Positions 7,681-17,161 of a DNA stretch of 61,391 nucleotides are shown piece after piece. Both the position numbers and the translations under genes were made by a program. Source of the DNA: Oceanospirillaceae bacterium (GTDB lineage: Bacteria > Pseudomonadota > Gammaproteobacteria > Pseudomonadales > Balneatricaceae); the NCBI GenBank assembly GCA_024686035.1, contig JAIBDW010000002.1:1-61391 (forward strand), written 5' to 3'. The notes beneath the pieces were generated by a model. That model saw only the letters and a list, made by a program, of their open reading frames with translations, was not told the origin of the DNA and ran no database searches. Within the stretch, counting starts at the first letter, position 1; each line of letters begins with the position of its first letter.

Positions 7681-8538
7681 TTAATCCACTGAATCAGCTT
7701 CTCTAATGCGCTCTAGTCTATTTTGTTCTTCAATAAATGCCTGTTTTATTTCTTCTAGCACAGTATCCACATCAGCGGATTCTGTGTCTTCTTCATATAG
7801 CCCCGTGAGTTGCGTGTCAGGATGTAGCTTGCCAGCTTCAAACAAGGACCACATTTCTGGAGCATAACGGGTGTCGCGCAGCGAAGGGGCGTATTGAGCA
7901 TAGTAGTTGGTGATATTTTTTACATCTCGCAAATGCATACTTTGGGCATTGTTATTGGCGGCTGCATCCACCGCTTGTGGCAGGTCTATGATGACAGGCC
8001 CATGATCGTCAACAAGTACATTAAATGGTGAAAGGTCGCCATGGACCAACCCGGCACATAACATACGCATAATGTCATGCATCAAAGTTTCATGGTCTGC
8101 TAAGGCTTGTTCTTGGGTCATGGATACATCATTTAGGCGAGGAGCCACATCACCATCATCATAGGTGATGAGCTCCATTAATAATACACCGTCAAAACAG
8201 CCGTAAGGCTTGGGTACACGCACACCAATGTCTGCTAGCTTGTAGAGTGCCAAGACTTCGGCACTTTGCCATACTTCTTCTTGCTGTTCGCGGCCAAATT
8301 TTGAGCCTTTACCCATGGCACGAGTTCTGCGGCTGTTGCGGACTTTACGCCCTTCTTGGTAGGTAACTGCTTGTTTGAATGCGCGTTTTTCAGGCGCTTT
8401 ATATATTTTTGCACAGCGGATTTCAGAGCCGCAACGCACGACAAAAACATCGGCTTCTTTACCGCTCATCAGGGCGCGGAGCACTTCGTCGACTAAACCA
8501 TTTTCGACCAGCGGAAGGATTCGTTTTGGAATTTTCAT
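7681..8538 (-). CDS. RIO1-family serine protein kinase
   Basis: An atypical protein kinase like Pseudomonas PA4780. The N-terminal MKIPKRILPLVENGLVDEV and the SGKEADVFVV nucleotide loop match that family closely. The catalytic loop reads LVHGDLSPFNVLV (Asp and Asn in place) and the metal-binding Asp is in VIIDLPQAVD. The GRKVRNSRRTRAMGKGSKFGR segment is the flexible loop of RIO kinases. The C-terminus is acidic. I start it at ATG 8538 by family comparison, although the frame is open to ATG 8553; neither has a ribosome-binding site. A TATAAT lies six bases before ATG 8538, suggesting a leaderless transcript. Its substrate is unknown. Confidence 0.9.
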   Translation of the reverse strand: MKIPKRILPLVENGLVDEVLRALMSGKEADVFVVRCGSEIRCAKIYKAPEKRAFKQAVTYQEGRKVRNSRRTRAMGKGSKFGREQQEEVWQSAEVLALYKLADIGVRVPKPYGCFDGVLLMELITYDDGDVAPRLNDVSMTQEQALADHETLMHDIMRMLCAGLVHGDLSPFNVLVDDHGPVIIDLPQAVDAAANNNAQSMHLRDVKNITNYYAQYAPSLRDTRYAPEMWSLFEAGKLHPDTQLTGLYEEDTESADVDTVLEEIKQAFIEEQNRLERIREADSVD

Positions 8539-8544
8539 AGCGCG

Positions 8545-8550
8545 ATTATA
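8545..8550 (-). promoter_or_regulatory. -10 element immediately before the RIO kinase start codon
   Basis: On the minus strand TATAAT occupies 8550-8545 and the ATG begins at 8538, six bases later, so a transcript starting at the usual distance would begin at or next to the A of the start codon. The -35 region is poor. Confidence 0.4.
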
Positions 8551-8589
8551 CATGAGTTAAATGGGGATGGTAGGTTGCATATATGCTGC

Positions 8590-9291
8590 TTATAGGCTTA
8601 ATTTACTTAGTTGCTTACCATCATTAGAAAAATTATCAGCCGAGAGCCAGCGGGTGTATTCTGCCTGGAGAGCAGGCCAGTCCTTATCTAGAATCGAAAA
8701 CCATGCAGTGTCTCGGCTGCGATTTTTATACACACTTGCTTGTCTAAAGAGTCCATCGTAGCAAAAGCCTAAGCGTTTAGAGGCTTTTTTAGAGCCTTGA
8801 TTTTCATTGTCACACTTCCATTCATAACGCCTGTAACCCAGTTCAAAAACCTGCTTCATCATTAAATACATCGCTTCGGTGGCGGCCGTGGTTTGTTGCA
8901 AGGCAGGGGAGTAGTTGATATGTCCCACTTCCACCGAACCTACTGCGGGCTGTATGCGTAAGTAGCTGGCTATGCCCACGGCCTTATTGGCTGATGCACT
9001 GGTTGCAATAATGGCATAAAACAAAGGATCTTGGCTGTTGTTATGGCTTTCTATCCACTTGGTTAGTTGGGCTTTAGTGGTGAAGGGGCCATAAGGCAAA
9101 TAGGTCCAAATGCGCGCTTCTTTGTCGGCGCTAAAGGCGTGCCATAAATCGTCACTATGCTGCTCACTGTAAAGTGGCTCCAAACGGCAGTGGAGGCCTA
9201 CTATTATTGTCTTGGGGGGCAGTTGGCATGGTTGCCAGTGGGGTAGTGGAGCACCTATTGGCTGGCCCAAAGCGTTTATATGAGTTGGCAT
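8590..9291 (-). CDS. GNAT family N-acetyltransferase (RimJ/RimL type)
   Basis: A 233-residue acetyl-CoA-dependent N-acetyltransferase of the subgroup with an N-terminal substrate-recognition segment (PIGAPLPHW, then LEPL in the first strand). The core has AVGIASYLRIQP, the VEVGHINYSPALQQTTAATEAMYLMM acetyl-CoA loop region, and the ending WKCDNENQGSKKASKRLGFCYDGLFRQ that is characteristic of RimJ/RimL-like enzymes. AGGA six bases before ATG 9291 sets the start; an upstream in-frame extension to 9393 lacks this support. The acceptor cannot be told from sequence. It lies 51 bases upstream of the RIO kinase gene on the same strand, so the two could be co-transcribed. Confidence 0.87.
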   Translation of the reverse strand: MPTHINALGQPIGAPLPHWQPCQLPPKTIIVGLHCRLEPLYSEQHSDDLWHAFSADKEARIWTYLPYGPFTTKAQLTKWIESHNNSQDPLFYAIIATSASANKAVGIASYLRIQPAVGSVEVGHINYSPALQQTTAATEAMYLMMKQVFELGYRRYEWKCDNENQGSKKASKRLGFCYDGLFRQASVYKNRSRDTAWFSILDKDWPALQAEYTRWLSADNFSNDGKQLSKLSL

Positions 9292-9470
9292 GCAACATCC
9301 TATATTATTTATCTCTGGGTTAATGTTAGACGATGTTTGAAATAAAGCACACGTTTTTAATCTAGCATTAAACGTCACTTTGAAGTCAGCCAAAAAGTAG
9401 CTGGCACCTTGCTCAATAACTTAGCCTAGAAAGGCCAAGGGAAATGGTGCCCAAAATAACCTCTATCGGG

Positions 9471-9476
9471 TATAAT
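9471..9476 (+). promoter_or_regulatory. Probable -10 element for prfB-lysS
   Basis: TATAAT with preceding CGGG at 9471-9476 lies 51 bases before the prfB ATG in a 235-base divergent gap. The -35 region is not close to consensus. Confidence 0.45.
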
Positions 9477-9526
9477 GCTGGCTTCATTTTATGCACCTAT
9501 GCACCACCATTTTTTGGTAACTCTTA

Positions 9527-10625
9527 ATGTTTGAAATAAACCCTTATATCTTAGCCATGAAAGACCTAGCGCAGCGCACACATGTGCTTAGGGGGTATCT
9601 TTGACTATGTTGGAAAAAAAGAGCGCTTAGTCGAAGTAGAGCGAGAGTTAGAGCAGCCAGATGTATGGAATGATGCAGATCGCGCTCAAGCCTTAGGTAA
9701 AGAACGCTCCATGCTTGAAGGCGTAGTGAATACCATTGACATTATGGATGTGGGCTTAGTTGATGCTCGCGAATTGTTAGATTTGGCAGTAGAGGAAAAC
9801 GACGAAGACACCTTAACTGAAGTGCAATCAGAGCTTGATGCGCTTACCACAAGCTTAGAAAAGCTAGAATTTAGGCGCATGTTTTCTGGTGAAATGGATC
9901 CAAATGCTGCATTTTTGGATATTCAGTCTGGTTCTGGTGGCACCGAAGCCCAAGACTGGGCGAGTATGATTTTGCGCATGTATTTGCGCTGGGGCGAGCA
10001 AAAAGGCTTTAAAGTAGAGCTGATGGAAGTCAGTGATGGCGATGTTGCTGGCATTAAAAGTGCCACCATACGCTTTGAGGGCGATTATGCCTTTGGCTGG
10101 TTGCGCACTGAAACAGGGGTGCATCGTTTGGTGCGCAAATCCCCGTTTGATTCTAGTAGTCGCCGCCATACTTCGTTTGCTTCAGTATTTGTGTCCCCCG
10201 AAATTGACGATGACATTGACATAGAAATTAACCCATCAGATGTGCGTGTAGATACCTATCGTGCCAGTGGTGCAGGTGGTCAGCATGTTAATAAAACCGA
10301 CTCTGCCGTACGACTAACGCATGGCCCGTCTGGCATTGTAGTTCAATGTCAAAATCAGCGCTCGCAACATCAAAACCGCGACTCTGCCATGAAACAATTG
10401 CGTGCCAAACTGTATGAACAAGAAATTCATAAGCGCCAAGAAGCCTCCCAAGCCCTAGAAGACACTAAATCTGATATTGGTTGGGGCAGTCAGATACGCT
10501 CTTATGTGCTTGATGATCAGCGCATTAAAGACCTACGCACCAACGTACAGACCGGTGGTTGTGATAAGGTATTAGATGGCGATTTAGACCAATTTATTGT
10601 TGCCAGCCTAAAGGCTGGTTTATAA
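9527..10625 (+). CDS. prfB: Peptide chain release factor 2 (programmed +1 frameshift)
   Basis: RF2 recognises UGA and UAA in the ribosomal A site and triggers peptide release. The gene is read in two frames: ATG 9527 to CTT 9601 (25 codons), then a +1 shift skipping the T at 9602 and continuing from GAC 9603 to the stop at 10625, giving 365 residues as in Escherichia coli. The in-frame TGA at 9602-9604 lets RF2 control its own synthesis. The decoding tripeptide SPF, the GGQ catalytic loop ([12 protein letters not shown]) and the acidic coiled N-terminus are all present. lysS follows after 39 bases, a conserved pairing. Confidence 0.97.
9590..9605 (+). promoter_or_regulatory. prfB programmed frameshift signal
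   Basis: AGGGGGTATCTTTGAC contains the internal Shine-Dalgarno-like AGGGGG, the slippery CTT and the UGA followed by C, which is the classical RF2 autoregulatory site. The TGA is in frame with ATG 9527 and the downstream frame has no start of its own that would give a full protein. Confidence 0.97.
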
Positions 10626-10664
10626 ACGTAGTAAACACATTACCCAATAGTAGAACCAAGACCT

Positions 10665-12161
10665 ATGAATGATACTAACGAAAGTTTAATGCAAGACGAC
10701 AACAAACTCATTGCGGAGCGTCGTGCCAAATTAGCCAAGCGCCGCGAAGCAGGAAATGCCTTTCCTAATGACTTTCGTCGTGACAGCTACGCCCAAGATT
10801 TACAAGATGCCCACGGCGAAAAAGATAAACCCGAGTTAGAAGAATTGGCTCTGCCAGTAAAGGTGGCTGGACGTATCATCCGTAATCGCGGCGCGTTTAT
10901 GGAAATCCAAGATGTGTCAGGTCGTATCCAGCTTTATGTCAATCGTAAAGTCTTAACACCAGAACAGCTAGCTGAGCTTAAAACCTGGGATCTAGGTGAT
11001 ATTGTGGGTGTAGTGGGTGTATTACAAAAATCGGGCAAAGGTGATCTGTTTGTGGATATGTCAGATCCGCAACTATTGACCAAAGCTTTGCGCCCGTTGC
11101 CTGATAAGCACCATGGCCTTGCAGACCAAGAAATGCGTTATCGAAAGCGTTATGTAGACCTTATTGTAAACGACGAGTCGCGCAAAACTTTTGTGATAAG
11201 AACCCGCGTGGTAGAAGCCATTCGTCAATACTTAATTGCCCGGGAATTTATGGAAGTAGAAACGCCCATGATGCAAGTGATTCCTGGTGGCGCATCTGCC
11301 CGCCCATTTATCACCCATCATAATGCGCTTGATCGTGACATGTATTTACGTGTTGCCCCAGAGCTTTACCTTAAACGTTTAGTGGTAGGTGGTTTTGAGC
11401 GTGTGTTTGAAATTAACCGCAACTTTCGTAACGAAGGTTTGTCTACACGCCATAATCCAGAATTCACTATGTTGGAGTTCTACTGGTCTTATGCGGATTT
11501 TCGTGACCTGATGGATCTGACAGAAGGGATGTTGCGCCACATTGCAGAATCTGTATTGGGTAATAGCAAAGTCACCTACCAAGGTAGCGAGTATGATTTT
11601 GCCCAGCCGTTTAAACGTATTTCGGTGTTTGATTCTATCTTACATTACAACCCTACCATTAAAGCTTCTCAGTTAGGTGATGAAGCCGGTGCACGTGCTA
11701 TTGCTGAAGGCCTAGGTATTCCACTTAAGCCTTATTATGGTTTAGGTAAGGTGCAGATTGAGATCTTTGAAAAGACAGTAGAAGATCGTTTAGATCAGCC
11801 TACCTTTATCACTCAATACCCTGCAGAAGTGTCGCCTTTAGCACGACGTAATGACCTTGATCCGTTTGTTACAGATCGGTTTGAATTTTTTGTAGGTGGG
11901 CGTGAGATAGCTAATGGTTTCTCAGAACTAAATGATGCCGAAGACCAAGCCGAGCGTTTCTTAGCTCAAGTCGCCGAAAAAGATGCCGGTGATGATGAAG
12001 CGATGCATTACGATGCAGACTATATCGCTGCCTTAGAATATGGCATGCCTCCCACCGCAGGTGAAGGCATTGGCATAGACCGTTTGGTGATGTTGTTCAC
12101 AGATGCACCGTCTATTCGCGATGTGTTGTTGTTTCCACACATGCGTCCTGAAGCTCAATAG
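10665..12161 (+). CDS. lysS: Lysyl-tRNA synthetase, class II
   Basis: Charges tRNA-Lys with lysine. The 498-residue protein has an N-terminal OB-fold anticodon-binding domain (about 60-150, [18 protein letters not shown]) and a class II catalytic core with motif 2 [15 protein letters not shown] and motif 3 [15 protein letters not shown] near the C-terminus. It follows prfB closely and likely shares its transcript. A shorter paralogue without the OB-fold, epmA, lies 27 kb downstream and acts on EF-P rather than tRNA. Confidence 0.97.
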   Translation: MNDTNESLMQDDNKLIAERRAKLAKRREAGNAFPNDFRRDSYAQDLQDAHGEKDKPELEELALPVKVAGRIIRNRGAFMEIQDVSGRIQLYVNRKVLTPEQLAELKTWDLGDIVGVVGVLQKSGKGDLFVDMSDPQLLTKALRPLPDKHHGLADQEMRYRKRYVDLIVNDESRKTFVIRTRVVEAIRQYLIAREFMEVETPMMQVIPGGASARPFITHHNALDRDMYLRVAPELYLKRLVVGGFERVFEINRNFRNEGLSTRHNPEFTMLEFYWSYADFRDLMDLTEGMLRHIAESVLGNSKVTYQGSEYDFAQPFKRISVFDSILHYNPTIKASQLGDEAGARAIAEGLGIPLKPYYGLGKVQIEIFEKTVEDRLDQPTFITQYPAEVSPLARRNDLDPFVTDRFEFFVGGREIANGFSELNDAEDQAERFLAQVAEKDAGDDEAMHYDADYIAALEYGMPPTAGEGIGIDRLVMLFTDAPSIRDVLLFPHMRPEAQ

Positions 12162-12176
12162 TAGAACTGTTAACCA

Positions 12177-12926
12177 GTGGCTGAGTCCATTTGGAACAAT
12201 GCGCACTTACACCAGCTCGATAAGAGCTGGCTTAAAGTGCTAGAGCCTTGTTTAAAGCAGTCTGAAGTTCAGGCCTTAGCGGCTTTTTTGCAACAAAGAC
12301 TAGATCAAAAAATTGCTTTGTTACCCAAGCAAAGCGATTGGTTTAACGCCTTTAAACTGACCCCACTTCAAGACGTTAAAGTGGTGATTTTAGGGCAAGA
12401 CCCCTATCACGGTTTTGAACAAGGCCAGCCCCAAGCCCATGGCTTAAGTTTTTCGGTGAATCAGGGCATTAAAACGCCACCCTCTTTACGCAATATCCTT
12501 AAAGAACTCACCCGTGATTTAGATGTGCAGCAAGCTTCCCACGGTGACTTAACCCAGTGGGCCCAACAAGGAGTTTTGTTGCTTAACACAGTACTCACCG
12601 TAGAGCATAGTCAAGCAGGAGCTCACCAAGGCAAAGGGTGGGAATGCCTTACGGATACTGTTATTAGTGCAATCAGCCAGCAATGTGAGGGGGTGGTGTT
12701 TATGTTGTGGGGAAAGCCAGCCCAAGCCAAAGCTGGTCTTATTGATGCAAGCAAACACTGCGTGCTTGAAACGGCACATCCTTCTCCGTTATCAGCGTAT
12801 CGAGGCTTTTTTGGCTGCGCTCACTTCTCTTTGGCCAATGCCTATATAACCCAGCAGGGCCAAAGCCCCATCGATTGGCAGCGCACGCCATTTTTAGAAG
12901 AGCCTAGCCAATTTGTGTTACTGTAA
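12177..12926 (+). CDS. ung: Uracil-DNA glycosylase
   Basis: Family 1 UDG, which removes uracil from DNA as the first step of base excision repair. The water-activating loop GQDPYHG (Asp in the centre), the uracil-binding [10 protein letters not shown] strand and the DNA-intercalating loop [13 protein letters not shown] are all intact, so the enzyme should be active. The start is GTG 12177, 16 bases after lysS; an ATG is not available nearby in frame. At 249 residues it is slightly longer than the E. coli enzyme. It is convergent with ygfZ. Confidence 0.96.
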   Translation: MAESIWNNAHLHQLDKSWLKVLEPCLKQSEVQALAAFLQQRLDQKIALLPKQSDWFNAFKLTPLQDVKVVILGQDPYHGFEQGQPQAHGLSFSVNQGIKTPPSLRNILKELTRDLDVQQASHGDLTQWAQQGVLLLNTVLTVEHSQAGAHQGKGWECLTDTVISAISQQCEGVVFMLWGKPAQAKAGLIDASKHCVLETAHPSPLSAYRGFFGCAHFSLANAYITQQGQSPIDWQRTPFLEEPSQFVLL

Positions 12927-12939
12927 CGCTAAGGCGTTA
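12924..12939. terminator. Short perfect hairpin between convergent ung and ygfZ
   Basis: TAACGC and GCGTTA form a 6-base-pair stem with a TAAG loop starting at the ung stop codon. The U-tract is poor on both strands, so termination would be weak. Confidence 0.35.
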
Positions 12940-12940
12940 A

Positions 12941-13897
12941 CTATAGTTTAATGCGCTCAAAGACTTGTGGATCAATTTCATAAGGCAGTGGTATTAAATT
13001 AATGATGGCGCCATCTTGCTCATTCAGATGAAGCGTATCTTCTTGTGCTTCGGTACGATTGACCACTGCAGTAAACTCGTAACTATCAGCGCCTGTGGAA
13101 GCAACACTGGTGATGCGGCCGACATTTTTTCGCTTGGATGCATCAATTTGTTGGCCCACTTCTAAAGCCACAGGAGTGGTGACTTGGCCTATCAATAGAT
13201 GGCGCTTAAGTTTGCCTAAATACTGCATACGAGCCACAATTTCTTGTCCAGTGTAGCAGCCCTTTTTAAAGTCGATGGAGCCTGTGGCTTGTAAGTTGAG
13301 CATTTGTGGCACATAGCTGTCACTAATTTGCGGCGTTACGTATACCAGCCCATTATTGATCTGCTTAGCTTCCCACGCACTCTTATCGGCTATACTTGCT
13401 TGCTGTTCAAGCTGGGACATTATTTGTGCTTTGTGGCTAAGGCTACAATAAACAATAAACTCGTTATTGTTGGCGTCATGGCTCCACACTAGGTAGTTCA
13501 CATCTTGTATGCATGCATGCTGCCCTTGAGGAGCGAAGCCGAATGTATTAGTAATGCATGCCATGGCGTCATCCCCCCACACTTCAAAGCGACTCCAGTC
13601 ATTACTGGCATCTTGCAGATGGGCTTTAGAGAATACAATGTACTTGGACATCGCCTTGTGCACACTTTCTACCATGCTTATAGGCATATGCATGAGCAAG
13701 GTGTCAGCATGTGTGACAAGGTTAAAGTTGGCAACGACATTGCCCTTTGGAGTGCAGTAGGCGCCCGCTTGGCCAAAAGACTGGGTCACCTTGCTAACGT
13801 CGCTGGTGATTTGGCCTTGTAAAAATTTTTGTGCATCTGGGCCAGACAAGCTAAGGCTACCAAAATGATCCAACGGGCAAAAATAAGTTTGTTTCAT
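12941..13897 (-). CDS. ygfZ: Folate-binding iron-sulfur cluster assembly protein YgfZ
   Basis: YgfZ is a GcvT-like tetrahydrofolate-binding protein that supports maturation of certain Fe-S enzymes such as the MiaB and succinate dehydrogenase classes. The diagnostic signature KGCYTGQEIVARMQYLGKLKRHL, with the redox-active Cys, is near residues 215-237. The N-terminal LSGPDAQKFLQGQITSDV is also conserved. The 318-residue length is typical. It is divergent from sdhE, a succinate dehydrogenase flavinylation factor, an arrangement also seen in enterobacteria. Confidence 0.94.
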   Translation of the reverse strand: MKQTYFCPLDHFGSLSLSGPDAQKFLQGQITSDVSKVTQSFGQAGAYCTPKGNVVANFNLVTHADTLLMHMPISMVESVHKAMSKYIVFSKAHLQDASNDWSRFEVWGDDAMACITNTFGFAPQGQHACIQDVNYLVWSHDANNNEFIVYCSLSHKAQIMSQLEQQASIADKSAWEAKQINNGLVYVTPQISDSYVPQMLNLQATGSIDFKKGCYTGQEIVARMQYLGKLKRHLLIGQVTTPVALEVGQQIDASKRKNVGRITSVASTGADSYEFTAVVNRTEAQEDTLHLNEQDGAIINLIPLPYEIDPQVFERIKL

Positions 13898-13999
13898 GGT
13901 GTTAATAATCTAAATTAGGGTGCCTAGCAGGCATAATGGGACAGTTTGCGCTAAAATTACGCCATGTACACATGGTATGGGTTAAGACAGAGGAATTCA

Positions 14000-14266
14000 A
14001 TGTTGAATGAAACAGAATTAAAGCGGCAGATTTGGCATAGCCGCCGTGGCATGCTGGAATTAGATGTTTTGTTGGGGCCATTTGCAGCCAATGTGTTGCC
14101 TTTGATCAGTGCCCAAGAGCAACAAACGTACGTGCGCTTATTGGGCCAGCAAGACCCAGAACTATTTACCTGGTTTATGGGCCACGGAACAAGCGGTGAT
14201 GCTGATCTAGACGCGATGGTTAAGTTGGTTAAAGACTATGCTAAGTCGAGCCAAGTTTCAGCTTAA
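14000..14266 (+). CDS. sdhE: FAD assembly factor SdhE
   Basis: An 88-residue helical protein that promotes covalent FAD attachment to the succinate dehydrogenase flavoprotein. The required RGMLELD segment (RGxxE motif) is at about residues 13-19. I chose ATG 14000 because AGAGGAA lies just upstream and the family begins right before the motif; the open frame back to 13964 would add 12 unusual residues. Its end overlaps the start of the next gene by 29 bases, the usual sdhE-ygfX arrangement. Confidence 0.93.
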   Translation: MLNETELKRQIWHSRRGMLELDVLLGPFAANVLPLISAQEQQTYVRLLGQQDPELFTWFMGHGTSGDADLDAMVKLVKDYAKSSQVSA

Positions 14267-14681
14267 AGGCTCATCCAATCTCGCTTTTCTGGCAAGTGTT
14301 GTGGGGCTGGCCTTGAGTCTTTGTGGCTGGGGTATATTTGCAGACCTTTGGTTAGCATTAGCTTATATGTTGTTGGCTTGTGGCATTAGCGGGTATTGGG
14401 CCTGGCGCTGGGCCTTACTTAAATCTAGCACCAGTGTAGTGGCTGTGAGCTGGACTACAGATGATTTTTGTTGCTATCTAAAAAACGGCGATCAGGTGAG
14501 TGGGCAAATCATGCCCAAATCAGCCTTTAATCCTTTTTTTATTACCTTGTACATAAGACTTGCAAATGGAAAAATCTTTTGGTGGCCAATGATGGCTGAC
14601 AGCGCCCCGCCTGATATGTTGCGCAAATTAAGAGTGTTTGGCCGTTGGCACAGCCAAACGATTACTGCCAATCAAAATTAG
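14238..14681 (+). CDS. ygfX: YgfX/CptA family membrane protein
   Basis: A 147-residue inner-membrane protein with two adjacent transmembrane helices (about 17-34 and 37-56) followed by a cytoplasmic beta-rich domain, the layout of YgfX. In E. coli this protein was described as the toxin partner of SdhE/CptB affecting cytoskeletal proteins, but that role is disputed. The SdhE overlap and the family pattern [11 protein letters not shown] support the assignment. Its last 20 bases overlap the 3' end of nadB on the other strand. Confidence 0.8.
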   Translation: MLSRAKFQLKGSSNLAFLASVVGLALSLCGWGIFADLWLALAYMLLACGISGYWAWRWALLKSSTSVVAVSWTTDDFCCYLKNGDQVSGQIMPKSAFNPFFITLYIRLANGKIFWWPMMADSAPPDMLRKLRVFGRWHSQTITANQN

Positions 14682-16266
14682 CAGGCGTCATGACCGTGTT
14701 GCGGGCTATTTTTAGAGTCTGCGGATAATCTAAGGTGTAATGTAAGCCGCGGCTTTCTTTGCGTTGCTGAGCACTATGAATAATAAGTGAGGCCACTAAG
14801 GCCAAATTACGTAACTCTATAAGGTCAGGACTCACCCGATAATTGCTGTAAAACTCATCGATTTCACTCAGCAAAAGCTCCACTCGGTGTTTGGCTCGCG
14901 TTAAGCGTTTATCGGTGCGCACTATGCCCACGTAATCCCACATAAAGCGACGTAATTCGTCCCAGTTGTGGGAGATGATCACGTCTTCATCGGAGTCTTT
15001 TACTTGGCTTTCATCCCAGGTTGGAATCGTGTGTTGGGGTGGGTTTTGGCGCCAATGCTTTTCGATGTGTTTAGCTGCAGCATGGCCATATACGAAACAT
15101 TCTAATAATGAGTTACTTGCCAACCGATTAGCGCCATGTAAGCCTGTGAAGGCGGTTTCACCAACGGCGTATAGCCCTTCTATGTCGGTCATGCCATCTT
15201 GGTTGGTAATAATGCCGCCACAGGTATAGTGTGCAGCAGGCACCACTGGTATAGGCTCTTTGGCGATATCTATCCCTAGCTCCATGCAGCGTTGGTATAT
15301 GTTGGGAAAATGAGATTGGATAAACTCGCGTCCACGATGACTAATGTCTAAATAAACGCAGTCATCGCCAAGTCGTTTCATTTCATGGTCTATGGCGCGG
15401 GCCACGATATCTCGTGGGGCTAGCTCTAAACGCTCATCAAAACGTTGCATAAACGGCTCGCCGTTAGCCAATACTAACTTGCCACCTTCGCCACGAATAG
15501 CTTCAGTGATCAAAAATGATTTGGCTTGTGAGTGATATAAGCACGTAGGATGGAACTGGTTAAACTCCATATTAGCGACACGGCAACCGGCACGCCAAGC
15601 CATGGCTATGCCGTCCCCAGATGATCCATCAGGATTACTAGTATAAAGGTATACTTTACTGGCACCGCCTGTAGCTAAGATCACACACGGCGCTTTAAAT
15701 GTATTGACGTGACCTGTTTGTTGATTCAAAACGTAGGCACCCACACAGCGGTTGCCAGGCAGGCCTAGTTTTGCATTGGTAATTAAATCAACAGCCACCT
15801 GGTGCGATAACAAATCTAAATTTTTGGCTTCAGTCGCTCGTTCTAGCAAGGTTGTGGTGACGGCACGGCCAGTCCAGTCTGCCGCATGAATGATGCGCCT
15901 GTGGCTATGACCACCTTCTTGGGTTAGGTGGTAGCCTGTAGGGTCTGCCTCGTCTTGTGTAAAGGGCACGCGCTGACCAATAAGCCAGTCTATACTGGCT
16001 TTGGCTTGCTCTACGGTAAATTGGATGGCTTGTGGATTACCAAGATGAGCCCCTGCGATTAATGTGTCTTGTATGTGATTATCGACGCGGTCTTGTTGAT
16101 CAAGCACTGCTGCAATTCCACCTTGCGCCCAACCGGACGCACCCGCATTAAGTTCGTTTTTGCTGATCACAGCGACCTTGCGAGTTGCTGCTAATTTTAA
16201 ACCCAAACTAAGCCCAGCAGCGCCAGAGCCTATAATAAGCACGTCGTATTGAAAGTCTTGTTGCAT
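14662..16266 (-). CDS. nadB: L-aspartate oxidase
   Basis: NadB oxidises L-aspartate to iminoaspartate with FAD, the first step of de novo NAD synthesis. The 534-residue protein begins with the FAD dinucleotide fold [17 protein letters not shown]. It has the capping-domain signature [12 protein letters not shown], with the substrate-binding His and Arg, and the [31 protein letters not shown] block conserved with succinate dehydrogenase and fumarate reductase flavoproteins. The C-terminal helical domain is complete. It is divergent from rpoE over about 200 bases, a conserved neighbourhood in gammaproteobacteria. Confidence 0.96.
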   Translation of the reverse strand: MQQDFQYDVLIIGSGAAGLSLGLKLAATRKVAVISKNELNAGASGWAQGGIAAVLDQQDRVDNHIQDTLIAGAHLGNPQAIQFTVEQAKASIDWLIGQRVPFTQDEADPTGYHLTQEGGHSHRRIIHAADWTGRAVTTTLLERATEAKNLDLLSHQVAVDLITNAKLGLPGNRCVGAYVLNQQTGHVNTFKAPCVILATGGASKVYLYTSNPDGSSGDGIAMAWRAGCRVANMEFNQFHPTCLYHSQAKSFLITEAIRGEGGKLVLANGEPFMQRFDERLELAPRDIVARAIDHEMKRLGDDCVYLDISHRGREFIQSHFPNIYQRCMELGIDIAKEPIPVVPAAHYTCGGIITNQDGMTDIEGLYAVGETAFTGLHGANRLASNSLLECFVYGHAAAKHIEKHWRQNPPQHTIPTWDESQVKDSDEDVIISHNWDELRRFMWDYVGIVRTDKRLTRAKHRVELLLSEIDEFYSNYRVSPDLIELRNLALVASLIIHSAQQRKESRGLHYTLDYPQTLKIARNTVMTPANFDWQ

Positions 16267-16369
16267 AGGGTTGTCGTTGTCATTCGCTAAAGTGATTTAT
16301 TATAGCTTGGACAAGCTCAAGGTGGAACGCTGCAATGTCATCTGCTTGTAAAGTAGATAGAATTTATTC

Positions 16370-16397
16370 GAACATAGTGCCTGTGGGCCTAATCTGT
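16370..16397 (+). promoter_or_regulatory. Possible sigma-E-type (self-activated) promoter of the rpoE operon
   Basis: GAACAT at 16370-16375 and TCTGT at 16393-16397 resemble the sigma-E -35 (GAACTT) and -10 (TCTGA) elements, separated by 17 bases, and lie about 75 bases upstream of rpoE. Autoregulation of this locus is well known in related bacteria; here the match is imperfect. Confidence 0.3.
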
Positions 16398-16473
16398 TGT
16401 ACTCTTATTGGGCTGTTTAATTATTAGTGTGGATTCATTGTTTACCTACTACAATCTCGATAAGGAAATCTAA

Positions 16474-17076
16474 ATGCCTACTGACAAGGCACCATCAACG
16501 CCGTCCTCATCGGACCAACAGCTTGTAGAGCGAGTGCAGGCTGGGGATAAGCGTGCCTTTGATTTACTGGTGCTTAAGTACCAGCACAAAATCATCAGTT
16601 TAGTGGGTCGTTATGTGAAAGACCATCATGAAGCCATGGACGTCAGCCAAGAGGCATTTATTAAAGCCTACCGTGCGTTGGCGAATTTTCGGGGAGATAG
16701 CCAGTTTTATACATGGCTGTACCGTATTGCCATTAACACGGCAAAAAACCATTTAGTATCTCGCAGTCGTAGACCACCAGATGTGGATGTTCAAGCCAAT
16801 GAATATGGTGACTATGGCAGTGCAGACGTCATGGCAGATGTAGACACACCCGAAAATTTGATGGCTCGTGATCAACTTCAAGATAAGGTTTTTGCCACCT
16901 TAGACAAGTTGCCAGATGACCTTAAGACTGCCCTCACATTGAGAGAATTTGAAGGTATGAGCTACGAAGAAATTGCACAAGTAATGGACTGCCCAGTAGG
17001 TACTGTGCGTTCGCGCATATTTAGAGCTCGTGATGCAATTGATAAAGAAGTGGCGAAACTCATGGATCGTGATTAG
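16474..17076 (+). CDS. rpoE: RNA polymerase sigma-E factor (AlgU/RpoE)
   Basis: An extracytoplasmic-function sigma factor of 200 residues. Region 2 runs from FDLLVLKYQHKIISLVGRYV to YTWLYRIAINTAKN. Region 4 is LTLREFEGMSYEEIAQVMDCPVGTVRSRIFRAR, both near-identical to the AlgU/RpoE group. AAGGA seven bases before ATG 16474 gives a good ribosome site. It heads a rpoE-rseA-rseC-mucD order that senses envelope stress; activity would be held in check by the membrane protein encoded next. Confidence 0.97.
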   Translation: MPTDKAPSTPSSSDQQLVERVQAGDKRAFDLLVLKYQHKIISLVGRYVKDHHEAMDVSQEAFIKAYRALANFRGDSQFYTWLYRIAINTAKNHLVSRSRRPPDVDVQANEYGDYGSADVMADVDTPENLMARDQLQDKVFATLDKLPDDLKTALTLREFEGMSYEEIAQVMDCPVGTVRSRIFRARDAIDKEVAKLMDRD

Positions 17077-17161
17077 TTTGTTTTATTCCCTTTGAAAAAA
17101 ATTGAACCAAATCACCTTTTTGACGTCCAAATCCCGTAAGTAAAATTTAGGAAGCGATATT

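Noticed and set aside
7503-7706. Frame inside and beyond the dioxygenase gene
   Set aside because: It overlaps a well-supported gene in another frame and has no ribosome site or recognisable sequence.
9582-9604. prfB starting at ATG 9582, or a sequencing error creating a frame break
   Set aside because: The 16-base frameshift signal is the classical one and the upstream 25 codons match the RF2 N-terminus, so the break is programmed.
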